Shown: positions 1 through 12,010 of the stretch, in pieces
Layout: every line of letters starts with the position of its first letter
Numbering within the stretch: position 1 is the stretch's first letter
DNA from: Pelecanus crispus
Lineage: Eukaryota; Chordata; Aves; Pelecaniformes; Pelecanidae
Assembly (NCBI RefSeq): GCF_030463565.1
Contig: NC_134646.1
Location: forward strand, 14,908,001 to 14,972,000
Reading direction: 5' to 3'
DNA length: 64,000 nucleotides
Made by a program: the position numbers and the translations under genes
Notes under the pieces: generated by a model
Database searches by the model: none
Told to the model about the DNA's origin: nothing
Seen by the model: the letters and a program-made list of their open reading frames with translations, nothing else

Positions 1-33
1 AAAATTAACTCTGTCCCAGCCGAAACCAGGACA
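1..33 (-). mobile_element. Edge of an avian ERV LTR (minus strand, truncated by the window)
   Basis: The first 33 bases are the reverse complement of the first 33 bases of the LTRs at 1260 and 57727, with one mismatch to the 57727 copy. The LTR terminus (TGTCCTGG on the minus strand) falls at position 33, so the element runs leftward out of the window. The expected target-site duplicate beside it would be GGTGG at 34-38, but its partner lies outside the window. The short length limits confidence in the subfamily, not in the family. Confidence 0.85.
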
Positions 34-1254
34 GGTGGGAATGTTTATATGGCCCAATTCAGACACATGCAGAGACTCCTGGTCTTTCTTGAGAGACAGG
101 AAGCATATACCTGAATTAATTGGGCATTTTCCTGCACTAATACACCTTGCTGATGAACTTCAGTAGAGCATTTATACAGTGCCACACAGGTGGCAAATAC
201 AGACACTTGGCCAAATAGAAGATAGTAGTATGTTCTGCTGAAAACGGATGTGTGAGGTTACTAACGGAGGTTTTCCAAGAGTGATGCCTGGGATTGATCA
301 TCTTTAATATGATCGTTAACGAGCATGGTGCATACAAACAAAATGGGAAATTCATTGATGACATAAAATAAGGTGCCAGTGGCAACAGAGAGAAAGGCAT
401 GTATGGAATACAGCAGAACCTTATTGATCTGACAGAGAGATGTGATGAAATTCAATAATTCAATAGTACACAATGCCAGGTCATGAATTTACAGACTAAA
501 ACCACATATTTCTGCTCTTAACTGGAAGCTCATTGGTTGGGATACTGGTTCATGAGGATATCAATGTGACAAAGATCCCATTAAAACCCCTCCCCTTCCC
601 CCCCAAATGTGGCCTTGATATGTATTAGCAGACAGGATCAGCAGCAACGGGGGCATACAAATCTTCTCACATGAGGCCTCAAGAAAGCCCACCTGGAGTT
701 GTGCGTAAGAGGAACCGCACTTGTAGAAGATGTAGAAAAGGGCAGCTAGGAGAGTGAGGGAATGAAGAATTATTTATGAAAAAGTTAAAAGCTTGGCAAC
801 AGGGGGAAGGCCAAAGGGCATATGATTGCTCTCTGTTGGTATATCAGGAAGGCTAAATGCAGTGGAAGGATAAAAGCAATTTAGGATTTGGCACTTAAGA
901 AAAAGACTGCAAGTTGATCATACATAAATGAATACACAAAAAATGGAGTAAAGTTTTTAATTAACAGATCTGTGAAATTTTCTAATTACCTAGCTGGAAT
1001 TAAAGAAGACATGATAAACTGATGCGAAGGAACTATTAAAGCATTGCATGCAACAGCAAGGTTTGGACTAGATGATCCAGGAAATCCCCTTTGTCTATAT
1101 AGAAACTCAGTTGACAGGATATTTCTTTCCCTCCACTAAAACCAGCATAGATAGTATTATTGGAAGACACCAGATGGTGCTGTCACAGACCATTTTATAA
1201 GCTCAGTACATCCAGACTTTCATTTTTACAGGTTACGGCCAAAATGCTGTGTAG
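34..1254. other. Intergenic, no feature recognised
   Basis: This AT-rich unique-looking stretch lies between two LTRs of opposite orientation. The short open frames on the minus strand (for example 137-400 and 261-473) show no family resemblance and no coding character. Because the flanking LTRs point in opposite directions, this is not the interior of one provirus. Confidence 0.6.
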
Positions 1255-1259
1255 CTGTG

Positions 1260-1813
1260 TGTCCTGATTTCGGCTGGGATACAGTTAATTTTGTTCCTAG
1301 TAGCTGGCATAGTGCTGTGGTTTGGATTTAGTATGATAAGAATGCTGATAACACACTGATGTTTTAGTTGTTGCTAAGTACTGCTTATGCTAGTCAAGGA
1401 CTTTTCAGCTTCCCATGCTCTGCCAGGTACACAAGCAACTGGGAGGGGGCACAGCCAGAAGAGTTGATCCAAACTGCCCAAAGGGCTATTCCATACCATA
1501 TGGCGTCATGCTCAGTATAGAAACTGGGGGGGGTTGGCCGGGGAGCAGCAATCGCTGCTCGGGAACTGTCTGGGTATCGGTCGGCGGGTGGTGAGCAATT
1601 GCATTGTGCATCACTTGCTTCGTGTATCATTATTATATTGTTGTTATTATCATTACTATTTTACTTTATTTCAATTATTAAACTGTTCTTATCTCAACCC
1701 AGGAGTGTTTCTCACTCTTACTCCTCCGATTCTCTCCCCCATTCCATGAGGGTAGGGGGAGTGAGCGAGTGGCTGCGTGGTGCTGAGCTGCTGGCTGGGG
1801 CTAAACCACGACA
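1260..1813 (+). mobile_element. Complete solo LTR of an avian endogenous retrovirus (probably ERVL-like)
   Basis: The 554-bp element begins TGTCCTG and ends ACGACA, so it has TG...CA termini. It is flanked by a perfect 5-bp target-site duplication, CTGTG at 1255-1259 and 1814-1818. Internal landmarks set the + orientation: a degraded TATA-like motif at 1516, an ATT/TTA-rich simple repeat around 1627-1660, and an ATTAAA polyadenylation signal at 1677-1682 followed by CTGTTCTTATCTCAAC. A second full copy lies at 57727-58296. No primer-binding site, gag or pol follows, so this is a solo LTR left by recombination. A 5-bp duplication fits class III (ERVL) or class I better than class II; the class is inferred. 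Confidence 0.9.
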
Positions 1814-1818
1814 CTGTG

Positions 1819-4800
1819 TCACATTAAGCATATTTTATGATGTTCCTGCGTATGCTATTAAAGTTTGTTTGCTGCTCAAATCTATGACTCAACAGGTTCT
1901 TAGAAGCAGTGCTACTGCTCAAAGGAAGCACTTTCACATGTAAATATTTAAATTCCTCTTCAAATGGTATTTCTATCACTGGGTTGAATGAAAATTGCAC
2001 TGAATCCTAGGGATGCTAAGCACATGAAAAAGATGAGAGCCCAGGATTTTGCTGTCTCATTTTCTTATTTCCTTCATTGGATCTTTCTTGAAATTAAGTG
2101 GAAGGATATTTGTCACCTGGACTGCGACTCAGACTACAGCCTATGAAGACTTTGAACACAGAGTTACAAGAAAAAGTACACATAGTTGTTACTTAAAAAT
2201 TTGATAGAGCTCAGATGGGTTTTAGTAATTTTGGGCTATTACCACCACTCATCCGCTTTCTGCTTTAGATCTCTGTCCTCCCATAAGGCTAGTATCTAAA
2301 AGCGAGTGTTTCGAATTCATCACTCAAATGCTTCAGACATTGCATTTAGAGTTTAGATAATAGCCCTATTCTTTGTATTGTGTCCTTTCATCTCATACAT
2401 TTATAAACTGTTTACCACTACAATTAGAACGACAGAGAAATGGTCAGTGCTAGAGTGACAGAGAAATGGTCCATGCAGGGTAGGAACTGATGAATGATTT
2501 ATAAGTACTTTTAGCATAAAAGTTGTTCAAGGAAGTTTGCTCATCTAGTTCTAGTCTCTGTTGTGAGTCTTTTTTTTTTTTTATATATATAGAATTGAGC
2601 ACAGCAGTTTACAATAACACTGCTGTTTGTCTGACAGAGTTAAACTCAAATTGCTCAAATCCCTTTATGACATTCCATCTTTATTTGGCATATGCCTTAG
2701 TCAATATCTTGTCTAAAATCTTCTATTTATGAAGAGACTAAAAGTTTTTTTGTCGTACAAGTCAAGGTAATGGTTCATTATAACATCATCTTGGGAGAAG
2801 AAAAGGCTTTTCTGGAGTCAGTATGGGTTGGTTTGTTTTTGTTACAGATTGCAAAGACTAATTAGGATTCCTGTAAGAGGGTCCATTATGATCACCTATT
2901 CCGATTTCCTACAACACTAATGATGTTATTAACATTTAAATTGTTAATACTGTTTTTAATATTCAATATCATTCCTAGATCTATGTTTTATGAGACATTA
3001 AAAAAAAATAAGTAATTTTTCAACTTGTTAGCATTTCAACAATTTACATAGGGTTTGTATTCCATTATACTTCTCAAACTTTACAAACTAATCTTTTATC
3101 TTCAAAGTAAGTTTGTAGAAGTAAATTAGTTGACTCCTAAGCTACCCATGAACACAGGCAAAAGTTACTTCCACTATAAATCATTTTCCTCTTACTATCC
3201 AAACTGTCAATAAAAACTAGCAAAATGTTTCAATAGGCGGTAAGGCTGCTCCACTCATGTCGTGCATGACAAAAAGTTATATATAAATGTAAAAAATGCA
3301 TTTAGAGAAGAACTAAGGTTCTTTTCTCTAGGTGTAGCATGGCCTTGTTCTGGTTTCTTTACCTTGATTACTTCGGTCTTAAACAGAGTGCTTGGTTTAG
3401 TAATTGAATGCAGCTACCTGTCCTGACACATATAAGCTAACAAGAAATTTTCTCCCCAAATGCCTGCTTGCTTCCAAAGAGCCCAGAGAGGTCTAAGAGA
3501 AATATTTTATTATATTTATCAAATATCAAGACTTCTATTGTCCAGCTTTTAGAAAATCAGCCTTTAGGCAAGTTTTTGAAAGACAAGAGGTTGATATGAT
3601 TTGTCAGGAAGCCCTCAACCCTTTAGTCTGTTAGGACTTCCAAAGCAGTCAGAGAAAGCAGAGACTTTCTCTCCACCTTGAGACAGGAGAAGCCTCACAG
3701 CCTCCTCTCCTCACCATGCAGGGCCAAGTTAGGGCTCTGCGCTGCAGGGGCAAAGGGAAGGGAAGGAAGGCTACGACTGAGAAACATTATTTCACACTCT
3801 TAAGAGTGGTGGAAGATCACACGACTGCCACTATGTGTGTCTGCAATTTTTACAGACATAGCTATACCTGTGAGTTTTCTGCCAATGTTCTGCTTTAAAA
3901 AAAATTATTAATTATTATTATTATCTTTTAGGATCAGGGGATTCATTTGGCACTTTTCATGTTGCTGAAAGGTCTTCTGGGCAAGTGTCCTCTCTTTGAG
4001 CAGGAATCATCTGTATCTTCCTTCTCCGTTTTAAAGCAGAAGGAAAAGCGCACCAAAATGAAAATGCTCCGCTTCCCCTGTAAATGTATTTAAAACTTTT
4101 AGGGCAATTATGTGGTACCTGATAGCTAGCCAATCCCTCAGTACAAGGAAGCGCTTGATAGACATCCTCAGAGTTAATCTGTGGCTGTGGGTCAGCCCCC
4201 TGAGGAACTTGCTGCTCACACCAGTTACTTCAGGCTGCTCTTGTGTTTTTAGTGCTGACCCCAGAGATTTGACCAGTGTTCCCTCACAGTATTTTAAACC
4301 AAGGTGTGAACTTACAAGCAATAGCCACAGTGCAACATTTCCCTGCCTTTCAGAACTGCAGGGCTACTGACTCCTGGAAAAAAGAAAACAAAACCAAAAG
4401 AAGAAAATCCATCATTTGTGTCCCCTGCCTGTCGGCCACCTGAGAGTAGGGACAATGGGCAGGTGTCCATCACTGACACGGGTTAGGAGCAGACCACGAC
4501 AATGCTTGCGTGTACGCGCTGCTTCATGCCTGACTGACTGTGTAGTAATATGTACATGTGGTGGTTTCTAAATCCAGTTTTCTTCCAGACCTCCTGATGT
4601 CCTGTGGACACTGATTAGTCCTGGACAACAGGCCAGGCAACACCACTAGAATATTGTGTCCGCTCACTGTGGAGATATAGCAGCCAGGGTAGGTGGAAAA
4701 TAAACATATCGCATATTTGGCGTGCTGCAATCCACAGGTAGCGGCAACATTTCCACACTAGGAAATATTTGCATTGACTTCATGCATATCAGAGTGATTT

Positions 4801-7800
4801 GTGCAGAAAGAAAAATACTTTCTTCTGGTGGTCTGGTTTTTCTTATACTCAACCTAGTGATTTACTCATAGGACCTTGGAAATGGATGTATTTTAGCAGA
4901 CATACAATCTGTGTGAATCAGCATCCCACCTCTGAATGGTCAAAACATGGAAACACACTGGAAGGTACAAAAAGCCCTATGATAACCTGATGTGAGGTGA
5001 TCTGTCCACTCATCATTGCCTCCAGCTCATACTATACTGCCTTCCAGAAATGACTGTCTTAAATCTTGAAGCACAAGATCTTTGCTTTGTCCTAGCATCA
5101 ACTACCAGAAAGATGCACCCTGAAATACCCCACAGTCCAGTCTCTGAGTTTTCCAATACTCCCAGTTGCAATGACATCTCATGGTAATGAAGTGTGTCTG
5201 TATGTTCCTAATCAAGCCTTTCTTCCCAAGCTTGAGAAGTTTAGATATGCTCCTTCACTGATATATTGAGATTAGAATTTTTTATATTGACTTCCCAATC
5301 TTCAAGCTACAGATTTTACATGAACGTTGGCAAAGCATAACAAAAGAAGAATGACATACCTTAGGTCTGTACGCAGCCACTGAGGGCTGCTTACACATCA
5401 CCTTTCACAGCATACTGCACTACCTAGCAGAGGCAGAAAGGAAGCCTAGCAATGATTTTGATGCTGCGCAAAAGAGAGATAGTTTACTTCCTCATATCTG
5501 CTGGTGGTTTAAACCACATTTCAAGTCAGTCAAAAGATTTTTAACTTTCAGACCATGGTTGAGCATAAACAATTTCAACTTAAATAATATAAACTATTTA
5601 CATGCTTAAAGGTAATTTTGTAACTCTAAGGAAACACTGTGAGCATGAAATATCATTAAAAACACTAGCCAATGTGAATGTAAGTTAGATTATTTATAAG
5701 TAAGTCATTTTAGAAATACATTTTTCACCAGCTGATGCAGAATGTTTACTCTCTGTACTTCAGTCAGCATAAACAGTGAGAATATGGTACTTTCCTGTAT
5801 ACTAGAATGGTACCACAACTTTTGGGTTGCACACATTTAGACTGATAGGAACATTTACCCAGAAGGTTTTACCTGCACAAAGTTTATTTGCTTTTTTTGT
5901 TTCACTTTTACGGATTAAAAAAAAAAAAAAATCCCATTTCAGCTTAGAACATTAACCTCAACATGAGTGAAATTCTAGCAAAGAGGCAAAATCCCCACTT
6001 AAATAAAGGACTTGTATGGGAATAGTTTGTGTTGCAGCCAATGTTGTGACTTTCCCGAATTTAATAAACATTCGAATGCCTTATACATGGGACAAACCTG
6101 AATCTTTACCAGATGGCCACAAGAGGTCATCATTGCTCCATGAGAACAGTTTCTCTGCACTCCCGTAAGAAAAAACATTGATGTCCTCTCAAGTGTATTG
6201 GATTTACTCTGTATTTACACGACTTAAAGAACTAAACATAAAACTGGCACAACTGAGGGTGGTTTTTTTTTTTAAATGAAGGAAAAACAAAATTTCTGCA
6301 ATAAATTCAAAGCGATTTCTTAAAATATGTACCTTTATCTGTAATACATCTTTTCTCACTTTTCTCACTCCTTGAAATTTCTTTCTTGAACCTTTCCACA
6401 CACTCATTGTTCAACACAAGGATCAAGGAAGGGGATATTATTTGGGACATTTTTCTTGCTAGGAGAAGCAGCTACTTATCAGTCCAAAAGAATGGATGGT
6501 AAAAATCACAGCTCATGTCCTTCCTTAAGAGACCTTTTGACCTTCTACAATCACGCCCTGCCCCTTGTCCCATTCTCAACTTTAAAAACCAGTTGAAATA
6601 TTACAGAAATGCTTCTCTCTCTACTTTGTTATCTGATACAAGGCTGTCTCACTAGCATAAGGAGCTAGAAAAGTTTGAAAACTTTTATACTCAGAGCCCT
6701 CCAGAGATTATCTTACCCTGATTACATCTAAAGCTTGCCAATTTCTTTTCACATAATCTCTTGAAAATTACAGACTTTCTTAACCACACTTGCACGTAAA
6801 AATTCTTATCTAGGAACCCACCTCATGTCCTAACAGGAGCTTCACCCATCTCATATTTACAGGAGCTTCCTTTCATCTTGTCCTGGCAAATGCAATCTTG
6901 CTATATTTAGGCCAATTCAGAGTACTGTTAAAATAAGATCATATCTTATCTTGGCCCTTTTCCCCCCTTTCTTTATATTCCTCCACTAGCTCTTCCTTCC
7001 TGGTCACACCAAATTTTTGCTACCAACTTCACCTTGAGGTGAATTGCAGTCTCTCTTGGGTTTGCCACTTCTGCATCCTCACCCACCTTGCCATCCTGCT
7101 GCCAGTGCTGCCAGTCTCTGCTGCCCACTCAATTTCCACTGCCACGCTTTCTTCCACCTTCTTCACACAGAAGAGCAAATCACTTTGTCTTCCTTCAAAA
7201 GCCTCCTTAAAACCAATGTCAATTATTCAAATGGCAAAATATCAAACCCAATGTAGACGGGCAACCAGTTTGCTTTGATCACTGGCAGTTCTCCTTACCT
7301 CATTCTTTCTCAGTCTTTCTCATAAGCTCATCTGTACCCAGCTGTAAGCTCCTTGAAGGGGAACCATCTTCTGTATTTTTATGATCCCTTATGCAATATT
7401 GTCCCACTCCATTCTAAGGGCTTCTATGCAATTAAGTCAAATAAGCACAGATTAAGGGTTTAAGTTATGAGGGAAGTGACTTGCATAACTTATTTCATGT
7501 GGAGCCATGGTCACTCTGGGAATGGGCTTCAATGTCAGGAAATTCCATCTGGTTTCGAGCAACACAGTGAACAGTTTAAAACAAAAGTATTATCTTGACT
7601 ACAGACTGCCTTCATTTGGGACCTATATGACTCCAGACCATGTTTCCAAATCCAGTCATGATAGAGACAGTATCAAATTCACTGAAATCAACAGCAAACT
7701 CCCACTGATTTTCAGCAGAGCTGGGATTTCATCTCAGCTAGGTAGGCAGTTCAGAATCACATCAGCACAAATAAATTTTTATAGTGGCCATAGTCTCATC

Positions 7801-9736
7801 TGGTGATATCACCATGGAAACCTCATCACAGATCAAAGCTAGCAAACCAGTAGCATTCAATTAGCACCAGTGTCAGGCTACTCTCATGAGCAGCTACGAT
7901 TTATTGAAATACTAAAAAGCTTGCAGGACAGATACTGCAAAAGGAAAGAAAACCAATTCATTAATTTCATGGATATATTACAACATGAAAATTTTCTAGC
8001 TATAGAGTATATTTGTCATTGTACTTTGAAATAATTTTTAAATAAAGAATTCCACAATTAATATTTATTTCATATTTTATCCATGACTGTCCTCATCTCA
8101 CTTTTTCTAGCCAGCATTGCTGTTAACTAACAGTAGAGAAAGAGAGACTCGAACTAAAAAAGAATTATATTGGGGAAATAAATGTACTGCTGATGTACAT
8201 TCAACTTGCAGTACAGACAAAATGTGTTAGATATTCTGAACAATTGCACACAACTAATGTATAAGAAAAGCACGGTATTGTGGCTTACATTTGAAAAACT
8301 GTAATATACTGACTAGCTCTATCAAATAGATTACTTTCTCTTCATGTAGAGAGTTGGTTATTCTTTTTTTTTTTTTTACACTATATGAATCATAGTCTAA
8401 CATTCAACTACTCTGAATACTCTAACTAGACTGCTAGACCTAACAAAATACATTTTTATGTTACATCAAAAGGAATGTGTTAAAAAATGTACTGTCTAAA
8501 ATTTTCTAACTTACTATGGCTTCCTGTAGTGTAACAAAAGAACTCCAATTGTTCTACATCTCTATTGTATTTCCCATGAAAATTGCAACATACTTTACGC
8601 AGGCGAAGTTCTCTTAATTCTTATACCAAATAGTAGCTTCAATGTAAGATTTCATATCTTCCACCTTCCATCAAATGAATATTGTTTGCTAAATCATATT
8701 ATGCATATGCACAGATATTCTCTTAATTAATGCCCAGGCATTATAAAAGTATGCTAGCTTTCATTACTCTGCTAAATCAGTTATTTTATAGCCAGACAGA
8801 TGAATCCAGCACAGCTCTGCAATCAGTAGTGAATCCAGGCCCTTTTAGGTAGTACAAAGTTCAATATTCCCTGCACATTTCATGAAATGAGGAAAAATTG
8901 ATGACAGTTTTCACTCCTTTTTATTCACAAATCCTATATAAAACCTTGATTCCTTCTGTGTTCAAGGGACCCCCCTCCCCCCAAACTTCTCTCCTCATGG
9001 CTTCAATCCAGCATTTGACCCCAAACATCTCCTACCCAAAGTAACTGCCTTTCTTGTAGCTGTATCTAGTAATCCTTTGTCACATCTTCTCTCAGCTTAT
9101 CTATTCTGCCTGCCGATTCCTTGCAGATGGCTAGATAAGGAGCCAAAAAGTGTAGCTGGGTTTATCTATTAAAGCCACACAAGCTTTCCCTGCATTATCA
9201 AGTTTTACAGGCATAACTACATCAGGGAAGGTGGCAAGAATCCCAAGTGCCAAGGGAAAGGGGTGCTATAGAGACCACACCATACCCTGGTTTAACTAGT
9301 GCCACTTTAAGAAATTGTGTTTCTTCTTCTCCTGCCTTACATTATGCCTCCGTTACAGGACTTGGCCAGTGCAGACATGCTACAACAGGTGGCTACGCTG
9401 TACTCTAATTTGCTACCATGTACCATGGTTCTAGGCTGTTGCCTCTGCTTTGAGTGGTGCACCTGCTACATCAGCAACGTGTTACTTAGAAATAGGACTT
9501 CATGAAGCAAAGGGAGGGGTTGGTGCCATCTGTTAGTGCCAAAGATTTAATCCAACATGTTTCAAAACAAAAGGAAAAAAAGTCTCCTGCTTTCTTCCTT
9601 TCCATGTGGTGACTTTCCACAGCTGAGATCTTTGCACATTCCCCAGTTCGAGATGACAGGGGACTGCGTATCTTGCCCTTTTCTCTCACACAGCTTGTGG
9701 AAGCACTCAAACACCTAGCATATTCTGGGGACTTCC
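1819..9736. other. Intergenic, no gene recognised
   Basis: This AT-rich stretch has only short, scattered open frames (the longest about 99 codons, 7507-7806). None resembles a known family and none is supported by exon-like splice signals. Poly-T and poly-A tracts occur near 2570, 5918 and 8364. I see no tRNA, rRNA or transposon terminus. Confidence 0.6.
2431..2471. repeat. Short direct repeat, 15 bp twice
   Basis: GACAGAGAAATGGTC occurs at 2431-2445 and again at 2457-2471, a spacing of 26 bp. It is a local duplication with no other sign of function. Confidence 0.8.
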
Positions 9737-9761
9737 TTCTCTCTCTCTCTCTCTCTCTCTT
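9737..9761. repeat. (TC)n microsatellite
   Basis: An uninterrupted run of alternating T and C covers about 25 bases. It creates the RERERER stretch in an otherwise meaningless minus-strand open frame (9486-9971). Confidence 0.95.
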
Positions 9762-9988
9762 CCACAGTTTTACTTTGCTTAGTTTTGTTGAATGAGTTAC
9801 TATTTCAAAGAAAAAAAAAATTAACATGAGGTATTTAGCAATTTGAATGTCTTGCATAAGAAGAACTGCAGTTTTACTTTTCCTCCAGTTTGTAGGAATC
9901 AGCTCTGAAATCAGGATGAAAGGCATGAAAAGCTGCAAAAGGAAAGGCAAACACAGGTAGGAGCTGAACACACAGAAAAAGGATTAGG

Positions 9989-10440
9989 TGTGCAGACCAA
10001 CAAGTGACCAGGGGTTTACCAGTACAACCCTATAAATACATGGGCCGAGAGGGGATTGAAATACCAACCTTAGGCTGTGCAACCGATCTTGCCCACTTGT
10101 TAGGGCCAAGGGCTGGAGCAAGGTTATATCGCCAAGGACCCACGGCCAGAAACAGAAACTGAGATAGCAGCCAAGTCCCACGAGCTCAGGACAGAAGCCA
10201 GGATGTGAGCCAACAGACATGGCATAGCCACCGCAAGCTCCAGCTGCTGCCCGGCCAGGAGACCTCCATCGCCTGCCCTGTAAGAGCAGAACCCGCCAGC
10301 TGCCAGGCAGAGCGGGGGCACCCCTGGGATTACCTGGGGCTGGCTGGGAGGTTTTGCTCATCAGTCGACTGCCAACAAGCCTCAGCTAGGGAAAAACTCG
10401 CAGGCCTGTCAGCCAGTGATTCGGTAGGCAGCAAGGATGT
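9989..10440. other. GC-richer block with a TATA motif, unclassified
   Basis: This block is clearly richer in G+C than its surroundings and contains CTATAAATACATGGGC at about 10030. The layout recalls an LTR promoter, with a TGTGCAGACC start possible at 9989. I could find neither a matching CA terminus nor a target-site duplication. A 125-codon minus-strand frame (9984-10361) is proline- and leucine-rich and matches nothing I know. It may be an old LTR, a noncoding exon or unique sequence. Confidence 0.25.
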
Positions 10441-11359
10441 TATCTTTCAGTCAGTAATGAACAAAAGCTTTTGAGAGCTGCTAATGTGTATTAGGCTATG
10501 GGAGGTGCCATCTTCTATCAGACGATGAAAGTGGAAAGTCTGTTTCTGTAAAATTTCCCAAAGGAAAGGCAATAAGAACTGTGTGGCAACCCATTTCCAA
10601 GCTGGATAATTGTATTTCATGTTTATCTGCATTTATCTCTGCATCCTTCTCTTCCAAGGATGTCTGTAGCATTCCCGCACCCTATTTATTAGCTGCGACT
10701 GCTCCACGAGAGATGTAGCTGCACAACAGAGATAGGGCAGCAAACTCTCTGCAGATAATATTTGACTAGCTTTCAATAGCTGCTTTTGTTTTAGCACCTC
10801 GGTTCCAGCTTTGTTCTTAAATGGGTTGTGTCACACAGAGCTCTCTGTAAGCCTCTAGTGTACATTGCTACATAGCAAGGATAAAATATCAGCGACAAGA
10901 AAATCACTCCAAACTTTACATCACTTCACCTCAGACGCAGGCAGTGCCATCTGCCAGCTACCCAAACATTTGGATGAGATCGGCACCAGGCTGAAGAGCA
11001 ACTGTAGAAGTTGAAGCCAAGGAAGTCTGATGTAATTGCAGATCGGGTTACTGAGAGGAAAGAATTTATCATTTCTTTAGCTTTCTTTCAGGGCACCCCT
11101 CCAGCGCTCTTTAAGAGATGCGCGGCACAGATATTCACTGAGACTCCTTAGGCTTGTGCCTACCCAATTATGAAATGAAAAAATGACACCGTTCTCTAAC
11201 GAGTACTGCTTCAGAACCTGCGCCTTGCCTTCACGGGGTCAAACTCAGACTCACTCACCAACCCCGTGACACACGTGGCGAAAAAAAATAGCCTTTGAGA
11301 AAAACTCGGGTAAGTTCATAGCAAAGGTCCATTTACTCAGAGCTCAGCCTGCTGCAAGC
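10441..11359. other. Intergenic, nothing recognised
   Basis: Moderate base composition with no open frame of note, no repeat family recognised and no RNA gene seen. Confidence 0.5.
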
Positions 11360-12010
11360 GTACCGCATTAGTACCTGGTTGCCCTGGGAGCGGAGGGTGA
11401 CTTCAGAGCTGGCCGGTGTGAAAGCCCTCCGTGGGAAAGGGCTGCGACGGAGAGGACCCAGCGCGCCCGCGCTGGGCGCTCTGCCTCCCACCCGGCCACA
11501 GGACCCAACCGGCTCCGCCAATTCAGCAGATACCGCGGTAACTTGCCATCAAAGACCACCGTATAAACCTCCCAGCCATTCATTTCTTCCTAACTTGACC
11601 TCTGTGGATAGCCTTCAGGTGTACTAATTCTTTGTATCGTATTCATTCCCGGGATGTCTTTATATTCATCTACAGAATGTCCTGCTCACCTCGTTTAACT
11701 TCATTTGTGCCACCCCCTGGGGGGTGATGGCACCCGAGAGGTTAAGACGAAATGACAGACCTGCAGGCAGGGGAGGCTGTGACACAAACGTGCCCCTGGG
11801 TCCCAGCGCGAGGCGGAGGAGAGGCAAGACCAGGGTGACAGCGGGGGCAGAGGGACGCAGGGGCAGGCTGGGCGAGCGTCTCGCTGAAAGCGCCAGACTC
11901 GGTAGATATCCATGGACTGCATAGACCATATATACATCCATGGCAACTAGGTAAAGCGCAATCTTAACATACGCTGGGCGAGCGGGCGCTGAAATTCTCT
12001 CCCTTGCGTT
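11360..12010. promoter_or_regulatory. Orphan CpG-rich patch (candidate promoter or enhancer)
   Basis: CpG dinucleotides are frequent here, for example in GCGCGCCCGCGCTGGGCG near 11461 and in 11740-11900, while flanking DNA is CpG-poor. This is what an unmethylated CpG island looks like. No coding exon is evident: the overlapping frames on both strands (such as 11666-11941 minus and 11379-11627 plus) are composition artefacts. It might serve a noncoding first exon or a divergent neighbour such as RNF150. That neighbour is expected from vertebrate gene order, but none of its protein was seen. Confidence 0.45.

Noticed and set aside
34..1259. Possible proviral interior between the LTRs at 1-33 and 1260-1813
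   Set aside because: The LTRs are in opposite orientation, the right one has its own target-site duplication and no retroviral gene is visible between them.
9486..9971. 161-codon minus-strand open frame
   Set aside because: It runs through a (TC)n microsatellite that creates an artificial Arg-Glu repeat, has no family resemblance and no exon-like splice sites.
11333..11946. First exon of RNF150 in the orphan CpG patch
   Set aside because: No signal-peptide or protease-associated domain sequence of RNF150 is visible in any frame; the idea rests only on expected gene order.
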